From Candidatus Tectimicrobiota bacterium (GTDB lineage: Bacteria; UBA8248), in the NCBI GenBank assembly GCA_016184445.1, contig JACPCT010000276.1, positions 1 through 13,369 on the forward strand: a stretch of 13,369 nt of DNA, given 5' to 3'. The translations under genes and the position numbers were made by a program. Below are positions 1 through 6,010 of this stretch, one piece after another (position 1 is the stretch's first letter; the number at the start of each line of letters is the position of its first letter). Below the pieces are notes generated by a model, which was not told the DNA's origin, ran no database searches, and worked only from the letters and a program-made list of their open reading frames with translations.

Positions 1-1118
1 TCGCCCACGATGCGGGTGAGCTGGGCGTACTGGACGAGGAAGGCGTCGTGCCCGTAGGTGGACTCCACGGTGTGGAGCTCCACCTCCCGCCCGAGGCGCT
101 GGAGGGCCTCGGCTATCTCGATGCTGCACTGGGGCGGGTAGAGCCAGTCCGAGATGAAGCAGACCAGCATGCACTTCGTCCGCAGCCGCTCGAGCGAGGC
201 CTCGAGGCTCGGCCAGCCGGCCGAGGCGTCGTAGAGGTCCATCATGCGGGAGAGGTAGATGTAGGAGTTGGCGTCGAAGCGGTCGACGAACTTCCCCCCC
301 TGGTGCTCCAGGTAGCTCTCCACCTCGAAGCGGGCGTTGACGTCCTCGAGGAGTCTGCCCTCGTCCCGCACCCGCCGGCCGAACTTGTGCCACATGATGA
401 CGGCGCTCAGGTAGGTGATGTGGCCGATCATCCGCGCCGCGCTGAGCCCCTTCCGGGGGCCCCGGCCCGGCGGGTAGTCCCCCCCCATCCAGTCCGCGTC
501 GGCCATGATGGCGCTCCGGCCGATCTTGTCCCAGGCCACCCCCATCGGGGTGAGGCGGGCGGCGCCTGCCACGGGGATGACGGAGTCGCAGAAGCCGCTG
601 TGGCGCAGCCCCCACTCCAGGGTCTGCATCCCGGCGAGGGAGCCCCCCACCACGGTGCGCAGCCGCTTCACCCCCAGGGCGTCCAGGAGGAGCTTCTGGA
701 GGCGGACGGTGTCTTCCACCGTGACGACCGGGAACCTCATCCCGAAGGGGCGGCCCGTGGCGGGGTCGATCGAGGCGGGGCCCGTGGTGCCCGAGCAGCC
801 GCCAAGGTTGTTCGTGCACACGACGAAGTACTTGTCCGTGTCGAGGGCCTTGCCCGGCCCGATCATGGGGTCCCACCAGCCGGGGCGGGGGTCGCCCGGG
901 GCATGGTAGCCGGCCGCGTGCGCGTCGCCCGTCAGGGCGTGGATGATCAGGACGGCGTTGTCGCCCGCGGCGTTCAGGCGGCCGTAGGTCTCGTAGGCGA
1001 CCGTGACCTCCTGGAGCGCCTTTCCCGACTCGGTGCGGAAGGGCTCGCGGAGGGCGAGGCGCTTCGTCTCGGTCAGGCCGACCGAGCCGGGCTGAAGATA
1101 GGGGGCGGGGGAACTCAT
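1..1118 (-). CDS. metX: Homoserine O-acyltransferase MetX, C-terminus cut by window edge
   Basis: An alpha/beta-hydrolase-fold enzyme that acylates the hydroxyl of L-homoserine, the first committed step of methionine synthesis, in the cytoplasm. The 372 visible codons cover nearly the whole usual length of the family. The frame starts at an ATG preceded by a GAGGTG ribosome-binding site about 9 nt away. Visible motifs are HALTG at residues 60-64, NNLGGCSGTTGP at 103-114, the nucleophile elbow GGSLAGMQ with Ser160, SDWLYPP with the triad Asp324, and GHDAFL with the triad His357. All three catalytic residues are therefore present, and only the extreme C-terminus is missing. A GG to AG change in the elbow (GGSxGGMQ is usual) is minor. 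Members of this family use acetyl-CoA or succinyl-CoA, and the acyl donor cannot be settled by eye. It is transcribed divergently from the DUF3891 gene. A metW partner, common in many bacteria, could lie just outside the left edge. Confidence 0.95.
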   Translation of the reverse strand, partial: MSSPAPYLQPGSVGLTETKRLALREPFRTESGKALQEVTVAYETYGRLNAAGDNAVLIIHALTGDAHAAGYHAPGDPRPGWWDPMIGPGKALDTDKYFVVCTNNLGGCSGTTGPASIDPATGRPFGMRFPVVTVEDTVRLQKLLLDALGVKRLRTVVGGSLAGMQTLEWGLRHSGFCDSVIPVAGAARLTPMGVAWDKIGRSAIMADADWMGGDYPPGRGPRKGLSAARMIGHITYLSAVIMWHKFGRRVRDEGRLLEDVNARFEVESYLEHQGGKFVDRFDANSYIYLSRMMDLYDASAGWPSLEASLERLRTKCMLVCFISDWLYPPQCSIEIAEALQRLGREVELHTVESTYGHDAFLVQYAQLTRIVG

Positions 1119-1180
1119 GGGCGTGGCACCTCGGTTTTTCCTCACCTCCCGGAACCGGACGCGGCTTCCGCAGAAAAGGG

Positions 1181-1209
1181 CTTCTAGCACAGGGGTCCGG
1201 CAGGGACAA
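1181..1209 (-). promoter_or_regulatory. Candidate sigma70-like promoter of metX
   Basis: Reading leftwards there is TTGTCC (1209-1204), exactly 17 nt, then TAGAAG (1186-1181). The -10 is preceded by TGC, forming an extended -10. Each hexamer matches 4 of 6 bacterial consensus bases. It lies about 65 bp upstream of the metX ATG and forms one arm of the inverted repeat at 1184-1264. Confidence 0.5.
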
Positions 1210-1264
1210 GGCCCCGCGCGGGGGCCGCGCCGGGCGGCTTGTCCCCCGCCGGGGCCCCTGCTAG
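1184..1264. repeat. Imperfect inverted repeat formed by mirror-image promoters
   Basis: The arms 1184-1210 and 1238-1264 both read CTAGC...GGGACAAG inwards and are related by imperfect complementarity with small indels, around a GC-rich spacer. It lies between two divergent genes, so it is not a transcript-end terminator for either. The outer ends coincide with the -10 elements and the inner ends with the -35 elements of the two opposing promoters, which explains most of the symmetry. Confidence 0.6.
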
Positions 1265-1267
1265 AGT
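1239..1267 (+). promoter_or_regulatory. Candidate sigma70-like promoter of the DUF3891-hpn operon
   Basis: TTGTCC (1239-1244), exactly 17 nt, then TAGAGT (1262-1267), with TGC directly before the -10 as an extended -10 element. The -35 hexamer is identical to that of the opposing metX promoter. The start of DUF3891 is about 118 bp downstream, implying an mRNA leader of roughly 110 nt. A second TATACC-like -10 at 1327-1332 lacks a good -35. Confidence 0.5.
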
Positions 1268-1385
1268 GGCCCGCAAAGTCGGGTCCAAGACACCCCGAAT
1301 TCCATTCATCTTCTTGTGGATCGGCCTATACCTTGGCTCCCCGATTCGGCGCCGCGGCAGGAAGCCGGGTGAGCGAGGCTGCGCC

Positions 1386-2147
1386 ATGATCGTCCGGCCC
1401 GTGCGGGAAGGGGTTCAGCTCATCCATCAGCACGACCACGCCCGCGCGGCGGGGACCCTGGCCCGCCGCTGGAAGGGGACTTCCTCCATCCCGGCGCCCT
1501 CTCCGCAGGTGCGGGACCCCCTCTTCTTCGCCGCGGACAATCACGACGTGGGCTGGTGCCTCCTCGACAGCTCTCCCCGGCTCGACCTGGGGACGGGGCT
1601 TCCCCAGAGTTTCTTCGCGGCGACGGTGGAGGAGGCGGTTTCGGTCTGGACGGAGGGCATCCGCTTCTGCGAGGCCCACGGCGCTTTCTCGGGCTATCTG
1701 GTGAGCGCCCACTTCAGCTCCCTGGCCGAGGCGGGGCTCCCGGGCGCCCCGCCGGAGGACCTGGCCTTGCTGCGCCGCTTCGCCGGGGACGAGCAGGAGG
1801 CGCTCATCAAGGGCTGCGGCGCGGAGGAGTGCGGCTTCCAGAGCGAGGCGGCGCGGCTTCTCCGGGTGTGTGATACGCTTTCCCTGATCGCGTGCCGCGC
1901 GCCCGAGATTTCGCCTCCTCCCGGGGCCGTCTTCTCGCTGGCGGGGGGGGGCCTGAAGGTCCGCCTCTCCGGGGAAGGGAAGGTGGAGCTCGCCCCCTGG
2001 CCATTCCAGTCCGACGGCGTGCTGCTTCTGTTCCCCGGGTTCACGATCCTCCAGGCCCGCTTCGAGACCCAGATGGACCTGGATGAGGCGCTTCGTCAGG
2101 CCGAGCCGGCCATGTTCGAGACCCGGCTGGTGCCGTTGTCCGGCTGA
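1386..2147 (+). CDS. DUF3891 family protein
   Basis: A 253-residue protein that I recognise as DUF3891 from its start (MIVRP), QHDHARAAG near residues 15-23 and DNHDVGW at 51-57. The biochemical function is unknown. The conserved polar residues are arranged H16-D17-H18, H53-D54, H109 and D163 (in a C-terminal CDTLSL helix). This resembles the H...HD...D metal-ligand order of HD-domain phosphohydrolases; the resemblance is my inference, not an established assignment. There is no signal peptide or membrane segment, so it should be cytoplasmic. The ATG was chosen because the family begins with this MIVR sequence and GAGG lies 8 nt upstream; the frame is open further upstream but without family-like sequence. 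The stop is 37 nt before the Nudix-HpnC-HpnD gene, suggesting co-transcription. A short CCGGGC/GCCCGG inverted repeat (2149-2167) lies in that gap. Confidence 0.85.
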   Translation: MIVRPVREGVQLIHQHDHARAAGTLARRWKGTSSIPAPSPQVRDPLFFAADNHDVGWCLLDSSPRLDLGTGLPQSFFAATVEEAVSVWTEGIRFCEAHGAFSGYLVSAHFSSLAEAGLPGAPPEDLALLRRFAGDEQEALIKGCGAEECGFQSEAARLLRVCDTLSLIACRAPEISPPPGAVFSLAGGGLKVRLSGEGKVELAPWPFQSDGVLLLFPGFTILQARFETQMDLDEALRQAEPAMFETRLVPLSG

Positions 2148-2184
2148 ACCGGGCGGAGAAGGCCCGGACCCCTTGGGAACTTCG

Positions 2185-4308
2185 ATGAAGACGGACCCGG
2201 ACGCGCTCGAAGTGGTCGCCGCGGTTGTCCGCCGCAGGGGGGAAATCCTCATCTGCCAGCGGCCGGACGGGGCGCACCTCGGCGGGCTCTGGGAGTTCCC
2301 CGGCGGTAAGATCGAGAGCGGCGAGTCCCCCGAGGAGGCGCTCGCGCGGGAGCTGCGCGAGGAGCTGGAGGTGGAGGTCGAGGTCGGCTCCCTGCGGTGG
2401 GAGACCCGCCACGCCTACCCGGACCGCCGCGTGCATCTGCGCTTCTACGACTGCGAGTGGAGGGCGGGCGAGGGCAGGGACAACGGCGTGGCCCGCCACG
2501 CGTGGGTCCACCCGAGCCGTCTCGGGCACTTCAGCTTCCTGCCGGCCGACGCCCCGCTCATCCGCGCGTTGAGCGGGGAGGCGCCCCCCGCCGCCCAGGG
2601 CCGGGCCGGGGCCTTCCGCTTCTGCCAGGAGTTGGCGGCCTCCCACTACGAGAATTTCCCCGTCGCCTCCTGGCTCCTTCCCGCGCGGATGCGCCCCCCC
2701 CTGGCGGCGGTCTACGCCTTCGCCCGCACCGCCGACGACGTGGCCGACGGCGGCGCGCCGCCCGCGGAGCGGCTGGCCCTCTTGGCCGAGATGGAGCGGG
2801 GGCTCGACGCCGCGGCGCAAGGCCGGGGGGAGGGGCCGGTCTTCGCAGCCTTGGCCGAGACCATCCGGGCGCATGGCGCGTCCATCCGGCACTTCCGCGA
2901 TCTCCTCTCCGCCTTCCGCCAGGATGTGGAGGTCTCCCGCTACCCGGACTTCGATTCCCTCCTCGGCTACTGCCGCCGCTCGGCCAACCCGGTCGGACGG
3001 ATCGTCCTCGAGATGTGGGGGATCGGGGACGAGGAGGCGCTCCGGGCCTCCGACGCCATCTGCACCGCGCTCCAGATCGCCAACCACTTGCAGGACGTGC
3101 GGGCGGACTACCTCCGGGGCGTGGTGTATCTCCCCCAGGAGGAGCTCGATGCCTTCGGCGTCGGGGAGGAGGAGCTGGGCGGGGAGACGGCGGGCCCGGC
3201 CCTGCGGGCGCTCATGATCTTCCAGGTGGGGCGCGTCCGCCGCCTGCTGGCCGAGGGCCTGCCTCTGCTGGGCATGGTGCGGGGCCCGCTGGCCCGGGAG
3301 CTCCGGGCGATCTGGCGCGGGGGGGCAGCCGCCCTGGAGTCCGTCGAGCGGGCTTCCTATGACGTCCTCCGGGGGGCGCCCCGGCTGGGGCTCCGGGACA
3401 AGGCGGCCTGCCTCGCGGCGGCCTTCCTGCCGGCGGGCCTGCTGGCGGGCCGGGCGGACCCCGCCCTCGATGCCCGGGCGGAGGAGGGCTACTGCCGGTG
3501 GGTGGTGAGGCGAAGCCGCTCGAACTTCTCCCTGGCCTTCCTCGCCCTCCCGCGCGGGCGCCGCCGCGCCCTCAACGCGATCTACGCCTTCTGCCGGATG
3601 GTGGACGACATCGCCGACACCCCGGGGGATCCCGCCGGGAAGCGCCGCCGCCTCGCCCGCTGGAAGGAGGCGATCGCCCGCTTCCACGAGGGCGGGCACC
3701 GGCACCCCATCCTCCGGGAGCTCGCCCGGGCGGACGCCGCCTTCGGGGTTCCCCTCCGCCACCTGCGCGAGGTGTGCGAGGGGGTGGAGATGGACGTCGA
3801 GGGCAAGCCCTTCGCGGAGTTCCCCGGCCTGATCGGCTATTGCGAGAAGGTGGCCTCGGCGGTGGGGCTGGCGTGCCTGGGCGTCTTCGGCGTGCGCACC
3901 GCCGCGGCGGAGCGCTACGCGCGCGCCCTGGGGGTCGCCCTTCAGCTCACCAACATCCTGCGCGACGTGTGGACCGACGCCCGGGCGGGGAGGGTCTACA
4001 TGCCCCGCGAGGACATGGAGCGCTTCGGGGTGGGCGAGGACGCCTTCCGCCGCGGGGAGTACAACGAGCGGGTCGTCGCCCTTCTCCGGTTCCAGGCGGA
4101 CCGCGCCCGCTCCTTCTACGAGGAGGCCGACGCCGCCCTTCCCGGGGACGGCAAGGAGAAGCTCTTTCCCGCCCGCCTCATGGGCCGCATCTACCGCCGC
4201 CTCCTCGAAGAGATGGACGGCGCCGGGTTCCCGCCGGGCGGCTGGCGCCCGCCGCTCTCGGCCTGGTCCAAGCTCCGGGAGGCCCTCCGCTGCTACCTGG
4301 AACGGTGA
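2185..4308 (+). CDS. hpnC-hpnD: Nudix hydrolase-HpnC-HpnD fusion protein (squalene synthesis)
   Basis: A single 707-residue reading frame with three domains. Residues 1-130 are a MutT-type Nudix domain: LGGLWEFPGGKIESGE at 32-47, and the Nudix box runs from G41 through E47, R55-E56 and E59-E60. Residues about 145-415 are HpnC, opening with RFCQELAASHYENFPVASW and carrying Asp-rich motifs DDVAD (184-188) and DVRAD (304-308). Residues about 436-707 are HpnD, with NFSLAF, DDIAD (474-478) and DVWTD (594-598). By established family knowledge HpnD makes presqualene diphosphate from two farnesyl diphosphates, and HpnC converts it to hydroxysqualene. All catalytic motifs look intact in each part, and no stop or frame change interrupts the joins. 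These are normally separate genes, and the Nudix moiety is unexpected. The start ATG is the first after the DUF3891 stop, with a modest GGGA ribosome-binding site. The stop overlaps the next gene by 4 nt. Confidence 0.93.
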   Translation: MKTDPDALEVVAAVVRRRGEILICQRPDGAHLGGLWEFPGGKIESGESPEEALARELREELEVEVEVGSLRWETRHAYPDRRVHLRFYDCEWRAGEGRDNGVARHAWVHPSRLGHFSFLPADAPLIRALSGEAPPAAQGRAGAFRFCQELAASHYENFPVASWLLPARMRPPLAAVYAFARTADDVADGGAPPAERLALLAEMERGLDAAAQGRGEGPVFAALAETIRAHGASIRHFRDLLSAFRQDVEVSRYPDFDSLLGYCRRSANPVGRIVLEMWGIGDEEALRASDAICTALQIANHLQDVRADYLRGVVYLPQEELDAFGVGEEELGGETAGPALRALMIFQVGRVRRLLAEGLPLLGMVRGPLARELRAIWRGGAAALESVERASYDVLRGAPRLGLRDKAACLAAAFLPAGLLAGRADPALDARAEEGYCRWVVRRSRSNFSLAFLALPRGRRRALNAIYAFCRMVDDIADTPGDPAGKRRRLARWKEAIARFHEGGHRHPILRELARADAAFGVPLRHLREVCEGVEMDVEGKPFAEFPGLIGYCEKVASAVGLACLGVFGVRTAAAERYARALGVALQLTNILRDVWTDARAGRVYMPREDMERFGVGEDAFRRGEYNERVVALLRFQADRARSFYEEADAALPGDGKEKLFPARLMGRIYRRLLEEMDGAGFPPGGWRPPLSAWSKLREALRCYLER

Positions 4309-5606
4309 GCGCCGCCGTTGTCATCGGGGCCGGCTTCGCCGGGCTCTCGGCGGCCCTCCGGCTGGCGGAGAGCGGAGTGCCGGTGCGGCTGCTGGAGGCC
4401 GGCCGGCGCCTGGGCGGCCGGGCGTCGAGCTTCGAGGATCCCCGATCGGACACCGAGCTCGACTGGGGGCCGCACCTGTTCATGGCGGCGAACCCCGCCC
4501 TGCGCTCCTTCCTGGACCGGGCCGGGGCGGGTCCCCTCCTGCGCTTTCCGCCTTCGCTGGATATCGGCTTCCGGGATTCGAGCCCCCTTCCGCGCGGAGG
4601 GGGGCTCCGCCTGGCGCGGCTCGCCTTCCCGGCCCGGGGAGGGCGACTGGGCCAGGCGGCCGCCCTGCTGCGCTGGGGCGGGCCGGGCCTCCGCACGAGG
4701 CTCGGGATCGCGCGCGGGCTTAGCCGGATGCTCGCCGGCGAGGGGACGGGGGGCTCCGTGGCCGGCCTGCTGGACAGCCTCGGCCAAGGCGAGGGGCCGC
4801 GCGCCTGGTTCTGGGAGCCGTTCGCCCGGGTGGTGCGCGAGGCGCTCGGCGCGGGGCCGGGCGGTGCCTCGCTCGCCGTCCCGCCCGCTCCGCTCGGGCC
4901 GTTCTGGGCGGAGCGGGCCGGCGCCGCGATCGAGCGGCGGGGAGGGGAGGTGCGCCGGGGAGCGGCGGTGCGGCGGATCGCGGTGGAGGGGGGGAGCGTC
5001 CGGGGGGTGGGGCTCGGGGACGGGGAGTTCCTGGAGGCGGCCGTGGCCGTCCCGGCGGTCCCGCCTCCCGCCTTGCTCGGTTTGCTGCCTGAGCGCTGCC
5101 GCGGGGAAGCCCCCTTCCGGGAGCTCGGCCGGCTGCGGCCCCCCCCGATCGCAAGCGCCTACCTCTGGCTGGACGGGTCCTCTCCCGGCCCCCCCTTCGA
5201 GGCCCTGGTGGGGGAGCCTTGGCACTGGCTGTTCCGCCTCTATGGGAGCGGCGGGCCCCTCTGCCTGCTGGCGGGGGGGAGGGACTCAGTGGCGGCGCTC
5301 CCGCGCGGGGAGGCCGAGGCGTCGGCCCGCGGCGCGGCCGGGCGGCTTCTGCCGGGGAGGAAGGTAGCCCGCGCCCTCCTCGTGCGGGAGCGGGCGGCGA
5401 CCTGGGCCAACGGGTGGGAGGAGCAGGTCTTCAGGCCCGCCGCGGAGACCCCGGTGCGGGGGCTGTTTCTGGCGGGGGATTGGACGGCCACCGGCCTCCC
5501 GGCCACGGCCGAGGGGGCGGTCCGCAGCGGTGAGGGAGCGGCCCAGGCGGCCCTGGGCTTCCTCGGTGGCGGGAGGCGAACCTCCCGCTCATCGGGCGGA
5601 GGCTGA
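4305..5606 (+). CDS. hpnE: Hydroxysqualene dehydroxylase HpnE (FAD-dependent)
   Basis: A 433-residue flavoprotein of the amine-oxidase/phytoene-desaturase fold. In the HpnCDE route it reductively removes the hydroxyl of hydroxysqualene to give squalene, the precursor of hopanoids. The Rossmann motif GAGFAG is at residues 8-13 with the ribose-binding Glu31 and GRRLGGRASSF at 33-43. The C-terminal FAD motif LFLAGDWTATGLPATAEGAV starts at residue 387. The GTG start overlaps the preceding TGA as GTGA, so translation is probably coupled to the fusion gene, fitting successive steps of one pathway. The last dozen residues are a low-complexity Gly/Arg/Ser tail encoded over a perfect DNA hairpin (5569-5588), and the gene ends 8 bp from the convergent cold-shock gene. 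No squalene-hopene cyclase gene is visible downstream. Confidence 0.92.
   Translation: MSAAVVIGAGFAGLSAALRLAESGVPVRLLEAGRRLGGRASSFEDPRSDTELDWGPHLFMAANPALRSFLDRAGAGPLLRFPPSLDIGFRDSSPLPRGGGLRLARLAFPARGGRLGQAAALLRWGGPGLRTRLGIARGLSRMLAGEGTGGSVAGLLDSLGQGEGPRAWFWEPFARVVREALGAGPGGASLAVPPAPLGPFWAERAGAAIERRGGEVRRGAAVRRIAVEGGSVRGVGLGDGEFLEAAVAVPAVPPPALLGLLPERCRGEAPFRELGRLRPPPIASAYLWLDGSSPGPPFEALVGEPWHWLFRLYGSGGPLCLLAGGRDSVAALPRGEAEASARGAAGRLLPGRKVARALLVRERAATWANGWEEQVFRPAAETPVRGLFLAGDWTATGLPATAEGAVRSGEGAAQAALGFLGGGRRTSRSSGGG
5569..5588. terminator. Perfect 8-bp hairpin between convergent hpnE and csp
   Basis: GCGGGAGG-CGAA-CCTCCCGC forms a perfect 8-bp stem with a 4-nt loop, inside the last codons of hpnE and 26 nt past the csp stop. 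On the leftward transcript the loop reads UUCG. Neither side carries a T-tract, so it may act as a weak or factor-assisted terminator or an mRNA-end stabiliser. The hairpin is certain and its role is inferred. Confidence 0.4.
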
Positions 5607-5614
5607 AGGGGCGG

Positions 5615-5815
5615 TCAGCCCTTGGCGACGTTCGCCGCCTGGAGCCCCTTGGGCCCCTGGACGACCTCGAAGCGCACCCGGTCCCCCTCTTTCAGGGAGC
5701 GGAAGCCGTCGCCCTGGATGGCGGAGTAGTGGACAAAAATGTCGCTTCCGCCCTCCTGGGAAATGAAGCCGTAGCCCTTCTTGTCGTTGAACCACTTGAC
5801 CGTCCCTTCCGGCAC
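5615..5815 (-). CDS. csp: Cold-shock domain protein (CspA family)
   Basis: A 66-residue single-domain OB-fold protein that binds single-stranded RNA and DNA; family members act as RNA chaperones in cold or growth-phase responses. It opens with [17 protein letters not shown], has RNP1 as KGYGFIS (13-19) and RNP2 as DIFVHY (25-30), and ends NVAKG, all at the usual spacing and length. The GTG start was chosen because it matches the family N-terminus and has a strong GGAGGAGG ribosome-binding site 6-8 nt upstream. An in-frame ATG 33 codons earlier would add a non-homologous extension and is unlikely. The leader to the upstream gene is about 195 bp and carries a perfect TTGACA (5961-5956) and direct repeats, so the gene probably has its own promoter and perhaps a long 5' leader, as cold-shock mRNAs often do. 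Confidence 0.95.
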   Translation of the reverse strand: MPEGTVKWFNDKKGYGFISQEGGSDIFVHYSAIQGDGFRSLKEGDRVRFEVVQGPKGLQAANVAKG

Positions 5816-5969
5816 CTCTGGCCCTCCTCCATCGCGCCAGCGCGCGTTCCTCTGGCGTGCGGGCGCGCACGTGCCCCGCGCCGGCGACATCCCCTGCCCC
5901 CTCGCCTCCTCAATTCGTCTAGGAATGTGAGCAGGGTGCGCCGGGGCCGGTGGCCTGTCAAGAGGACAT

Positions 5970-5997
5970 TTTTGAGGCGATCCGCTCACTTTTGAGG
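5970..5997. repeat. Two TTTTGAGG direct repeats 20 bp apart upstream of csp
   Basis: TTTTGAGG occurs at 5970-5977 and 5990-5997, about two helical turns apart, just upstream of the TTGACA (5961-5956) that faces csp. The arrangement could be a regulator binding pair. No good -10 follows at 16-18 nt from TTGACA (the position holds a C-rich hexamer), so the promoter itself is not confirmed. Confidence 0.3.
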
Positions 5998-6010
5998 TGG
6001 GAGAAGCCGC

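Noticed and set aside
48-1187. Long rightward open frame opposite metX
   Set aside because: It has no recognisable family and a His/Gly/Pro/Arg-rich composition typical of the antisense of GC-rich coding DNA. The opposite strand clearly encodes MetX with a full catalytic triad.
3498-4304. HpnE frame extended 269 codons upstream through the HpnD region
   Set aside because: It is an Arg/Pro/Gly-rich shadow of HpnD. HpnE family sequence starts at the GTG that overlaps the HpnD stop.
5615-5989. Longer cold-shock protein of 90-124 residues from upstream starts
   Set aside because: The extra N-terminus has no family similarity, and the GTG at 5815 has a far better ribosome-binding site and matches the normal N-terminus.
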